From assembly GCA_028564925.1 (NCBI GenBank), contig CM053034.1, positions 151,836,052 through 151,900,051 on the forward strand: a stretch of 64,000 nucleotides of DNA, in the 5' to 3' direction. Positions 10,900-21,363 of the stretch are shown here, piece by piece (position 1 is the first letter of the stretch; the number at the start of each line of letters is the position of its first letter). Position numbers and translations under genes: made by a program. A model generated the notes under the pieces. That model saw nothing but the letters and a program-made list of their open reading frames with translations, made no database searches and was not told the DNA's origin. The stretch is from Lithobates sylvaticus. Its lineage: Eukaryota > Chordata > Amphibia > Anura > Ranidae.

Positions 10900-13800
10900 T
10901 CACACATCGTCAGGCAGAGAAATGGCCCCCCTACCCACAAAGTAGTCCATATATTGCTCGCGGACCGCGCGGGCATTTAGAGCGGGCAAGCCTGGACGTG
11001 CCGCTTGAAGGGCTGTGAGGTCAGCATTTGGAGGGCCCTCCACATCTGGGCCAACGGGCACCACGTAGTTGCTGTTGTGTCGTTTTAAAAAGTTGTGCAA
11101 TATGCAACAGGCAAGAACTATGTGGTTCAGTTTGTATTCCGCCAAGTTAATAGCCGTCAAGAACAGGCGGAAGTGGCTGGCCAGGATGCCAAAGGTGTTC
11201 ACCACTCTTCAGGCTCTGGACAGCCTGTAGTTGAAGACCCTCTGGTCTGGGGTGAGGGTCCTCATCGGGAAGGGCCTCATCAGATGGGGAGTCAACGCAA
11301 ACGCTTCATCTGCGACAAAGACGAAGGGGAGTCCTTCAGCATTCTCCTCTGGAGGTGGCAAGCACAGACTGCCACTTTGGAGATGCCAGTAGAACTCCGT
11401 GTGCGCAATGGCACCACCATCCGAGATCCGGCCGTTCATCCCCACGTCCACATACATATGAATATAAAAAGAATTTCGCGCAATATATAGCTAAACATAA
11501 AGTGCAATAAGGAAAAATCCAATAATACAATAGTAATACCAATACTACTGGTGAGATATAATAAATAATACACTACTAACAAGCATCAATATCTACATTA
11601 AGTGGTAAATAAAGTGACGGGTGCATATGTGCAAAACCTTATTAGAGGTACCGTATAAGGTGCTGTGAGATAAAGGTAAAAATAAATTCAAACAGTCAAA
11701 TAAATTCAAACAATCACAGTGCATGCAAGTGCTATGCAATTAAAGTGCTGTGCAATTAGATAATTAATAGTGAAACGTCAAATAATGGATGAGTAATCAA
11801 TGACAGATGAATGGTTATCAGATACTAGTGGAAAAAATATATTAAATAAATAAATAAATATATATAGTCCCAGGTTGGATAAAATATATATGAATAAAAC
11901 AGTGTCCAAGTTAGTCCATCCGGTCCTGATGGTATATTTAGTCAGGTACCGTATTCGCTCTAATTAAGCAGTAATAATATATTCAATTCATTCAGGTTGT
12001 CAGCATTAACTGCATGATATAGATATTAAATCCTGTATATTTTCTGCAGCGGGTACTTGGTCCTGATTTTCATAAAATTCAATCCAATCGCTAGTCTCTC
12101 AAAACTCTCACCTCCAATATGAAAGATTGTAGCTTTTCGGGCATATCCTATAGCCCCATGGATTGTGGATACAAGTTGTTCAGCATAAAACTGGTAAGAG
12201 TAAAAAACTTCTCCTTTAAGAACGTTTAGAAATCTTGATTCCTGTAGTGCTCAGTGTCAAAATTAGACAAAGGGCAAAGAAACAAGAAAGGGAAGCCTCC
12301 ACTAGTATAGTATCTTGGTTAAATATGGTGGAGGCTTCCCTTTCTTGTTTCTTTGCCCTTTGTCTAATTTTGACACTGAGCACTACAGGAATCAAGATTT
12401 CTAAACGTTCTTAAAGGAGAAGTTTTTTACTCTTACCAGTTTTATGCTGAACAACTTGTATCCACAATCCATGGGGCTATAGGATATGCCCGAAAAGCTA
12501 CAATCTTTCATATTGGAGGTGAGAGTTTTGAGAGACTAGCGATTGGATTGAATTTTATGAAAATCAGGACCAAGTACCCGCTGCAGAAAATATACAGGAT
12601 TTAATATCTATATCATGCAGTTAATGCTGACAACCTGAATGAATTGAATATATTATTACTGCTTAATTAGAGCGAATACGGTACCTGACTAAATATACCA
12701 TCAGGACCGGATGGACTAACTTGGACACTGTTTTATTCATATATATTTTATCCAACCTGGGACTATATATATTTATTTATTTATTTAATATATTTTTTCC
12801 ACTAGTATCTGATAACCATTCATCTGTCATTGATTACTCATCCATTATTTGACGTTTCACTATTAATTATCTAATTGCACAGCACTTTAATTGCATAGCA
12901 CTTGCATGCACTGTGATTGTTTGAATTTATTTGACTGTTTGAATTTATTTTTACCTTTATCTCACAGCACCTTATACGGTACCTCTAATAAGGTTTTGCA
13001 CATATGCACCCGTCACTTTATTTACCACTTAATGTAGATATTGATGCTTGTTAGTAGTGTATTATTTATTATATCTCACCAGTAGTATTGGTATTACTAT
13101 TGTATTATTGGATTTTTCCTTATTGCACTTTATGTTTAGCTATATATTGCGCGAAATTCTTTTTATATTCATTACTATTTTGTGTATTTGTGAACACACC
13201 ACATTTTGCAGCAGAGCACCATTTATTTATTTACTTTGACTACTTTATATACTCCAAGTAGCGCGAGGGACACATATTCACATTGTCCACATACATAAAC
13301 TCGTATGTCGCCGACACCACCGCCAACATCACTACACTATTAAACCCCTTATAATTATAATAGTAGGACCCCGAGTTGGGCGGTGGGACGATGCGGACGT
13401 GTTTCCCATCAATTGCCCCTCCGCAGTTAGGAAAGTCCCAACGGCTGGCAAAGTGGGAGGCCAGAGTCTGCCATTCCTGTGGCGTGGAAGGGAACTGTGG
13501 AGTGAAACAAGAAAAAATAATTAGTCACTTTGCACATAAACATTGCAAGCAGATTAGACAATCCACATCTTGGAACAAGAGCATACTTTAACATTTTAGG
13601 CTGGAAAGTATTTGCACAGAAAAGTAGGGGGTCCCCTTCACAGATGACTCACCCCACATCAATCCCCCCACTTCTGATGGACCATTGGCAATAACTAGGG
13701 TTTTGGGGGGGGGGGTTGGACAGGTAACCCTCTGCACTTCATTGATTGCCAAATGGCTCAATAATGTGTGCTAGTTTGGCCAGACCCTCTGTACTTAACA

Positions 13801-14882
13801 CTATTGGCAGCCCACAGGAAAGATAAAATAACATATCAAACACCCCCCCCCCAAAAAAAAGAAAAGCACATTGTGACATTATGAAATTACCAAGCAAGCT
13901 AATAGGAGGGAAAGAACACAAAAAAAGAGGAACTGGAAAGTATGGAGCCAGCCCCTTGCACTACATGCTTTGCTGAATTCATCCCTAAAGATGCCCACTA
14001 TAAAGAGGTAGGTATATAGTGTGTATTGACCTTGGGAAAGACAGCAGATAGAGGATTGGTACCATCTGACAGAGCAGTTGGGGGAGGGGGTTCCTAATGA
14101 GTTCCCCCCCCCCCACCAAAAATAAAAAAAGGGGCTCTACATGAAGTAAAACACACAGAAATTTGTGCATATTTTAGGGGGTGTTTGTGGGAGAACAATA
14201 CTATGCAGCAGACAAAATACATTGCTTAAGTGACTAGGCCATAGGTGTCTATTGGGCCAGAAGAGCATGCTGGGGAGGTAAGTGAAGGGAAAAATGCATG
14301 AAGGAGAAAAGGGGCACAGCATATTAGAGCATATTGCAATCATGGTAATTAGGGAAGGAGGTCAAAAATAGAAGACATTAGCAAACAGAGCATACATAGA
14401 ATGGAATAGTAAAGTAGAAATGTTACCCTAATATAGTCCTCCTGCAGGACCTGGATGATGGCAGAACAGGTCTCTGGAATAATGATTCCCAGGGCCTGGG
14501 GAGAGATACCTGAAGAGAACTTCAAATCCTGAAGGCTTCTCCCTGTCGCCAAGTACCTCAACGTAGCAACAAGCCTCTGCTCCGGAGTGATGGCTTGTCT
14601 CATGCAGGTATCCTGCCGGCTGATAAAAGGGGTCAGCAAAGCCAAAAGACGGTGAAACACGGGGTCCGTCATCCGGAGAAAGTTCCTGAAATCATCAGGA
14701 TTATTCTCCCGGATCTCACGAAGCAAAGGCATGTGCGAGAACTGATCACGCTGAAGCAACCAATTCTTGGTCCACATACTCCTCGTCACTCTGTTCATGG
14801 ACGGGTCTTGGCTCAAAGCTAAAAGCCTGACACCAATTCCGCGTACAGCACGAACTCGGCGACGAGTACGTACGGGAAACAT
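10900..14882 (-). pseudogene. PIF/Harbinger DDE transposase, copy A
   Basis: Exon 1 is 14882-14427 (MFPVRTRRRV...EDYIR, 152 codons, donor gtaaca). Exon 2 starts at 13494 after ctccacag and ends at a TGA at 10900, interrupted by the insertion 11458-13284. The fold is DDE_Tnp_4: an N-terminal helical part with 'FLRMTDPVFHRLLALL', then GAIDGKHV (first Asp, by comparison with copy B), 'GMNGRISDGGAI' (second Asp) and the C-terminal 'NTFGILAS.FR' helix. A small deletion near 11205 removes the region of the catalytic Glu (copy B reads RMVENTFG) and shifts the frame. The protein would have been about 404 residues. The gene is dead from insertion plus frameshift. Confidence 0.88.
11458..13284. mobile_element. 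1.8 kb near-perfect palindrome inserted in the transposase
   Basis: Two 845-base arms (11458-12302 and 12328-13172) are reverse complements of each other over all the segments I compared. They are separated by a 25-base spacer, and a 112-base single-copy tail (13173-13284) follows. The whole block is bounded by a 12-base duplication GTCCACATACAT (11446-11457 and 13285-13296). Copy B has the uninterrupted site, so this is a real insertion. No coding frame of note, no terminal inverted repeat of DNA-transposon type, and no poly(A). The long target duplication and one-sided tail suggest target-primed reverse transcription of an unrecognised retroelement that folded back on itself. An assembly artefact is less likely, because it would not create the duplication. 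Confidence 0.85.
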
Positions 14883-15388
14883 CGCTCACAAACGGTCGGC
14901 TGGTCAGAACGGACAAACAGAAAGCACCGATAAGCAGCAAGGCCTGAAAGAACGAAATGAATACCAGAAACGAGCAGACAATAAGCAGTGCAAATCAAAG
15001 CGTCCTATATCAAGATATAGGCCGCAATGACCAACAAATGCGAACTGACTACACGCACTAATAAACAGATACGCACGACAAGCACAAACTGAAGAGCAGT
15101 AACGATCTGAGTCAGAAAACTGAGAAGCGCGAATCGTAAGTCCCCAAACTTCGACTAACTCGCGATAAACACGGGATCAGCAGAAGGAGCCCAACGGGTG
15201 CCTGACGTGGTGCTGAACTTCCCTTTTCTAGTCTCGTGGAAGACGACTTACGTCACAACGTTCTTGCAGACCGGAAATTCCGACAACGTTGTCCGACCGT
15301 GTGTACGCAAAACCAACATCGGACAAAGTACGACGGACAGGATCCGGCCGACCTGGTCCTCGGATAATCCGCGCGTGTGTATGGGGCT

Positions 15389-15874
15389 TAATTTCTTTGA
15401 CTAATTGTAATGCCACTGTTATACTACAGTAATTTTTATTTGACTTCTTTGCTTTACTATAATGAAATAAAGATATATTGAAATTTCGAAAAAAAATCTG
15501 AAAATCACTCAAATATCCAGTCATGTGAAAAACAAATTCATGCTTTGAATAACTGATTGCGTGTAGATTATTTTCACATGATTGAATAATTGAAGTAAAT
15601 ATTCACTTAATTTTGAGTTTCGCTTTAAACTATTTAAAAAAATATCTTTCCCTTTTTTTGTGAGGAGAGGAGGGGACAAAAGATTTGGTTGAATGGACAG
15701 CCACAGCCAGTCTTTTGTCATGAGCTTCCTCCTTTAGTAGCACCTAGAAACAGCTTCTTCCTCATAAGAGGAAGACGTATACAGAAGTCCAGACCTGTAG
15801 GCAACAGTGAAGGAAACCTGCTCATCTCTTATAAGGTACATGCTTCCATTTAGGCTTCATCGACAGTTATATCC
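15389..15874. other. Spacer without recognisable features
   Basis: A+T-rich sequence between Harbinger A and the solo LTR. No reading frame, repeat end or RNA gene could be supported. Confidence 0.5.
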
Positions 15875-17449
15875 TGTCAGGGATACCACATGCAGGCATC
15901 CAGCAAGGGTGATCAGATCAGTTGGCTGCACCTTAACGGCTTCCCGACCGCCTCATGTACATATACGTGAGCAGAATGGCACGGGCAGGCAAAATCCCGT
16001 ACCTGTACGGGATTTTTTAAAGCCTGCCCGTGGGTCGCGTGCGCGCCGCCAGCGGCGCGCTCGTGACCCGGTCGGGAGCTCCATGACCCCGGCCGCGGGA
16101 CCAGCGGACCCGATCGCCGCTGGTGTCCCACGATCGGGTCACGGAGTTGAAGAACAGGGAGAGGTATGTGTAAACAAACCTCTCCCCACGCTTCCTACAC
16201 TGACTGTCATTGATTGGCTGTTCCCGGTCATCGGGAAAGCCGATCAATGATGTCAGACGTCAGCCCCGCCCCCTAATGTAAAAAAACACACACACGTCAC
16301 AGCCCATAACCCCTTCCCTCCCCCTAGTGGTTAACCCCTTCACTACAACTGTCATTTATACTGGAATAAATGCATTTAAATAGCATTGATTGCTGTATAA
16401 ATGACAATGGTCCCAAAAATGTGTCAAAAATGTCCGATGTGTCCGCCATAATGTCACAGTCACAATAAAAATCGCTGATCGCCGCCATTACTAGTAAAAA
16501 AAAAAATATTAATAAAAATGCTATAAAACTATCCCCTATTTTGTAAACGCTATAACTTTTGCGCAAACCAATCAATAATCGCTAATTGCGATTTTTTTTA
16601 CCAAAAATATGTAGAAAAATACGTATCGTCCGAAACTGAGGAAAAAAAATGTTTTTTTTATATATTTTTGGGGGATATTTATTATAGTAAAAAGCAAAAA
16701 ATATTGCATTTTTTTTTTTAAATTGTCGCTCTATTTTTGTTTATAGCGCAAAAAATAAAAACCGCAGGGGCAATCGAATACCACCAAAATAAAGCTCTAT
16801 TTGTGGGAAAAAAAGGGCGCCAATTTTGTTTTGGAGCAACGTCGCACGACCGCGCAATTGTCAGTTAAAGCAACGCAGTGCCGAATCGCAAAAAGCGGCC
16901 TGGTCCTTTGGCTGCCAATTGGTCCGGGGCTGAAGTGGTTAAGGAATCAGGACCCAGATGAATAAGTGAAAATATGTTTATTAAGACAATGACACACTTC
17001 CAATACCAACACCAGTAAATCATAAACAAGTAAATGAAAAGTAAATGTAACAATGCAAAACCCTAAATAATAACCTAGCTAACTATATACAAATGGAGGG
17101 AGCACACATGAGCAAGACAGGACAGGGACAGGAGACAAGGGGAGCAGGAAGCCAGGTACTGGGAGCAGGAAGCAGATTACAGGGAACAGGTCTCAGGATC
17201 AGGATACAAAGATCAGGAATGGATCAGACTCAGGCAGGGACACGGCTTGCAGGAAAAATACTGAAGCCCTGAACCTCAGTGAAGGGCGGGCTTATATACC
17301 CCCAGCAGTCCACATCAGGTATAACCTAATTCCCTGTATAGGCCATCTGCTGGGAGACACCTGCTGGTGGCCACCATAACTACGCCCTTGGGTTCCAAGA
17401 ACAAAACTTCCACCAGCAGGTGACCCAAACAATGACACAGGTCCTGACA
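15875..17449 (-). mobile_element. Solo LTR (gypsy-like) containing a MITE
   Basis: The ends are TGTCAGGGATACC... and ...GGTCCTGACA, so both termini carry TGTCAGG as an inverted repeat, and TATCC flanks both sides (15870-15874 and 17450-17454). Removing the nested TTAA element (15933-16942) leaves an LTR of about 569 bases. On the minus strand a TATA box (complement of 'cttatatacccc', near 17291-17302) precedes AATAAA (near 16976), in LTR order. No internal coding region remains, as expected after LTR-LTR recombination. The family is inferred from the termini. It is an old fossil, older than the MITE inside it. Confidence 0.85.
15933..16942 (+). mobile_element. piggyBac-type MITE nested in the solo LTR
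   Basis: It begins TTAACGGCTTCCCGACC, ends CTGAAGTGGTTAA, and has the TTAA target at both ends (1010 bases including both). The right ~200 bases share 'aaaaaataaaaaccgca', 'accaccaaaataaagctct' and 'cgcacgaccgcgcaattgtca' with the elements at 1-470 and 33946-34829. Near the left end is a perfect 12-bp-arm hairpin at 15991-16016, inside a larger one made by gcaggc/gcctgc. No coding capacity. It splits the LTR and is therefore younger than it. Confidence 0.85.
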
Positions 17450-17454
17450 TATCC

Positions 17455-18017
17455 AATGGCTGTGAACTGAAATTACAGCTATCCTTTAATATATGAGCTA
17501 CTTTGTACTGTATATTTACATGTTCAGATCTTCTGAAGCAATTATAAGCAGGATATGAAATAAGAGGAAAGCCTAAACAAAACCCTAAACAAGTTAAAGC
17601 CTACATACAAAAAAAAACAAAAAAAACAAAAAAACAAGGAACATGATTTGCTATTGTGTCCCTTGTGCTCCTGGATTCTTTGAAATCTTTATCCTCTGAG
17701 ACCCCACCCCTACTCCCACTGCCATAATCTTCTGATGCAATGTGGCTTAATACATTTGAGGAAGGACTGACAAGTTCTCATCAAGCATGTCCAACTATCC
17801 CCATCCTTCCATACCAGCTGCACCATGCATAGAAGGAAGTAATAATAGTAAAACTCAATTCCACTTTCTGAGCCAATAAGCAAAGGGAGTGGTGGGCACT
17901 GCCCTTTGGAACATGTACTAATGCAAAAAAAAGTATTTTAAAAGAAGCCAGTAATTTCAATTGTATAATCTTTTCCTTGTAAATTAAATTTTTGCTTTTT
18001 CACATCCTACAGCATGA
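17455..18017. other. Spacer without recognisable features
   Basis: The sequence includes A-rich stretches (for example 17609-17640) but no gene, terminal repeat or tandem array that I can support. Confidence 0.45.
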
Positions 18018-18029
18018 ATGAAAAAACAA

Positions 18030-18930
18030 AAAAGCATAAACTCCCTCCAAAATTCATACCAGACCCTTATCCCATCCAAAAGAAATGTGCAAACAATTTT
18101 GAAAATTCTACCAGACTCTTTGGGTCTGGTATGGACTTCATGCAACACCCCCCCCCCCTCAAAAAAAGCATGGGGTTTCTATAACAATCCATACCAGATC
18201 CTTAATCCAAGCATGCAGCCTAACTGGCCATGAAAGGGGAGGCATGAGCATATGTCCACCCCCTCACCCACCTTAAATTTACTACCACATGCCCTCACCA
18301 CGGTAGAGTGCTTTGCCAAGAGGGACCTCCCTGGCAAAGCACCTCGTCCCCATGTTGATAAGGACAAGGACCTCCTCCCCACAAGCCTGACCCCATGGTT
18401 ATGGGGGTCTGTGGGTGGGGGCTTATCAGAATCTGGAGGCCTCCATTTACAATAAAGTCAACAATGTCACTTGGAGGTCATATCCATATTTGGACAGACA
18501 TCCACCCAACCTGGCATTCAGTGGAAAGCAAGCAAAGTAAGTTAATGTGTTGTGGCCGTTGTGATAGCCATGGATCTACAACACTGGATAATGCAATATG
18601 TTTTTTTTTTTTTTTTTAAGGATTTCAAGAAAGGAATCAAAAACTGTGTGTTTTTTTTTTTTACTGTTTACTCATTCACATGGGAGTGGTGCCTGGGTGC
18701 TCTTCCAGATTATGTCCCCCACCCACAGACCCCCACAACCACTGAGCCAGGGTTATAGGCAAGAGGCCCTTGTCTTCATCAACACGTGGATAAGATGCTT
18801 TTCCAGGGGGGGTCCCCCGGGCCAGGTACCCCACATGTTGAGGGCATGTGGCCTGGTATGGTCCGGGAGGAGGGGGCACACTCACCTTCTAAAGGGTCTA
18901 GTATAGAATTTTGGGGACTCATGCTTTTTT
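18030..18930. repeat. Decayed fold-back repeat of the hAT-associated family
   Basis: The left part has 'ataccagacccttatc', 'cacatgccctcacca', 'gtccccatgttgat' and 'ggggtctgtgggtgggggctta'. The right part (18700-18930) carries the same words in reverse complement ('acccacagacccccacaac', 'catgttgagggcatgtgg'). This is the same family as 36386-37726, 39636-40600 and 48796-49200. The arms are diverged and no target duplication could be read. Confidence 0.6.
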
Positions 18931-19469
18931 GTTATTTTTATGTGTCCTCTTAAAGTTCATACCAGACTTAAAGAGCCTGTTATGAATTGGGTGGAAGGGA
19001 ACCTCATGCCTTTTTTTAAACTATGTTGCCCCTTTGCTTGATAGTCTGTCCAGTGTAATAGCATAAATAAAATCACCAAAATTACCAAATCCATATTTGG
19101 GTGTTCGTCTGAATGTCTGAGCACCCACAGTTAAGTCTGAACTTGTTTGGAGTGAGGGTAACTCTCCAACAGCAACGCAGACAAAAACATTTTTATATTT
19201 TTTAGTAGAGAAAGGGTATGCCAGAATCCCTGTCAGATTTTCTGTTTTGAGTACCTGTTGTAGATTTTTCCTTGTCTGAAAAAACATTGTCAGCAGGGCA
19301 GTCAGGGTAAATCTCTCTAACAGATCCCAAGATAGCAGTAAAAATCTGACAGGAGGTTTAGTCTTTCCCCACTCTGTTTAAAACTATAAAGATTTTTTTT
19401 GGGCTATATATACAGTTTAAGAGTTATTAAGCTTGAGGCATGCAAGATTGTATTGCCAGCCATAGGACG

Positions 19470-19655
19470 TCATTCTGTCTTTGTTGGAGTTTGTCCTTGA
19501 ACACAATGTTTTCACCTTTAATGGCTCCCACTATCTCCAGATGCAGGGGGTAGCGATGGGGACTTGTTGTGCCCCATCGTATTCTAACCTGTATCTGGGG
19601 GTGTGGGAGCAGATGTTCCTTGATGAGTGTAAAATTGGGAGTTTATTCCTATATT
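19470..19655 (+). pseudogene. Penelope-like reverse transcriptase fragment
   Basis: A short open stretch reads LLEFVLEHNVFTFNG..., then YLQMQGVAMGT, then CAPSYSNLYLGVWE. The GVAMGTxxAPSxANLYxxxWE signature is typical of the RT of Penelope-like elements, about one motif wide. Only some 60 residues remain, with no GIY-YIG endonuclease. It abuts the minisatellite of the piggyBac element, so one may have truncated the other. Confidence 0.65.
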
Positions 19656-19965
19656 ACTGTGCCCAACAGTGCCCAACAGTGCCCAACAGTGCTCCACTGT
19701 GTCACCTGTGCCACCTCTGTGCCATCTGTGCCACCTCTGTGTCATCTGTGCCACCTGTGCAACCTCTGTGCCACATCAGTGATAAACAGTGCCTCTACAG
19801 AGCCTCTTCAGTGACACCAGAGCCACACCAGTGTCACTACAGTGCTCATCTGTGCCACATCAGTGCCACACCAGTGCCATCTGTGCCTAGCACCCAGCAG
19901 TGCAACCTCATCAGCATCCAGCAGTGCACCCTCACCAGCACCCAGCAGTGCAGCTACAGCTGTCT
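19656..19965. repeat. CAGTGCCCAA / CTGTGCCACC minisatellite
   Basis: Roughly 25-30 imperfect units of about 9-12 bp just upstream of the piggyBac start region, like the array at 1-210. It probably lies in the 5' noncoding part of the transposon. Confidence 0.8.
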
Positions 19966-21363
19966 AGTTTACGTATTGCAAAACAGTATGGCAAAAACCA
20001 GTATGGCAAAAAATATTTTACCAGCAAGGAGGCCTACCAGCCTCTTAGCTTGAGCGATGAGAGCAGTGGTGAGCTCTTAGTATGATTCTGATTCGGCATT
20101 ATAACCCGTTACAAGCAGTGGCTTTGCTACAGAATTGGAGGAAGAGAAACATGTGTCCATGAAAAGAAGGCATTCTGCTGTGAAGCAGCAGCTTATTACC
20201 AGCAGTGCAGTGCCGTCCACCTCAAACGCAGTGCCATCCACCTTGAGCACAGTGCCGTCCACCTCGAGCGCAGTGCCGTCCACCTCGAGCGCAGTGCCGT
20301 CCACCTCGAGCGCAGTGCCGTCCACCTCGAGCGCAGTGTCATCCACCTCGAGCGCAGTGCCATCCACCTCGAGTGCAGTGCCATCCACCTTGAGGGCAGT
20401 GCCACTGCAACAAAGACCAAGGACCAGTAGGGTGTCATCTCAGCCCCAAAGGGATAGGGCCCATGCTAGACTTCCCTATGCCCTTCAAAACCCCCTGTGG
20501 CTTCCCCCTAATTCCGGAGCAGCAAACATCCCCCCTTTCACCGCCCAGCCAGGTGTCCACGTGAACACTGATGTTTTTGCCATGCTTGATTTTTTTCATT
20601 TGATTTTCACTGAAGACTTACTATCATCCATCGTGGCCCAGTGCAATCTCTATGCACAGCAGTACATAGTAAGCAAGCCTGGTTCAAGTTAGCCCGTCCC
20701 TTTGAGTGGAGAGAACTTACCATAGAGGAATTCAAAAAGTTTTTAGGTCTAACTTTTACTATGGGACAAAAAAAAACGAATTGCACTCCTATTGGTTTAC
20801 CAACCCCATCCATTACATGCCAATCTGCTCATCCATTATGCCAAGATCAATATACCTTAAGCCCCATACACACGCGTGGATTATCCGAGGACCAGGTCCG
20901 TCGGATCCTGTCCGTCGTACTTTGTCCGATGTTGGTGTTGCGTACACGGTTGGACAACGTTGTCGGAATTTCCGGTCTGCAAGAACGTTGTGACGTAAGT
21001 CGTCTTCCACGAGACTAGAAAAGGGAAGTTCAGCACCACGTCAGGCACCCGTTGGGCTCCTTCTGCTGATCCCGTGTTTATCGCGAGTTAGTCGAAGTTT
21101 GGGGACTTAAGATTTGCGCTTCTCAGTTTTGTCACTCAGATCGTTACTGCTCTTCAGTTTGTGCTTGTCGTGCGTATCTGTTTATTAGTGCATGTAGCCA
21201 GTTCGCATTTGTTGGTCATTGCGGCCTATATCTTGATATAGGACGCTTTGATTTGCACTGCTTATTGTCTGCTCGTTTCTGGTATTCATTTCGTTATTTC
21301 AGGCCTTGCTGTTTATCGGTGCTTTCTGTTTGTCCGTTCTGACCAGCCGACCTTTTGTGAGCG

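Larger units (their letters stand above)
6091..15388 (-). mobile_element. PIF/Harbinger transposon, copy A
   Basis: The termini are AGCCCCATA... and ...TATGGGGCT. The right end, read inward, is AGCCCCATACACACG and the left is AGCCCCATAAACACG. Both are flanked by TAA (6088-6090 and 15389-15391), the three-base target duplication of PIF/Harbinger. With transposase sense on the minus strand, the order is transposase (14882-10900), Myb-like gene in convergent orientation (8611-9830), MADF gene in divergent orientation to Myb (8299-7113), and an inverted MADF remnant (6846-7130). The subterminal 200-300 bases are rich in repeated 'gtccgtcggac' type words. A 1.8 kb palindrome has inserted in transposase exon 2. 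Transposase and MADF are broken, and Myb is open. Copy B at 20860-28883 is the same element inverted and without the palindrome. Confidence 0.93.

Noticed and set aside
11458-13284. Palindrome as an ordinary twin-primed L1
   Set aside because: Twin priming inverts a different segment of the transcript. Here the same 845 bases occur in both orientations.
11446-13296. Assembly artefact as the origin of the palindrome
   Set aside because: Considered seriously because arms are almost identical. The exact 12-bp duplication outside the block and the single-copy tail argue for a real insertion, though long-read confirmation is still the deciding test.
20077-20438. Minus-strand frames with repeated VDGTALE or RSRWTAL units
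   Set aside because: They are the reverse strand of the SSAVPSTS-coding repeat. The plus strand continues into recognisable piggyBac sequence.
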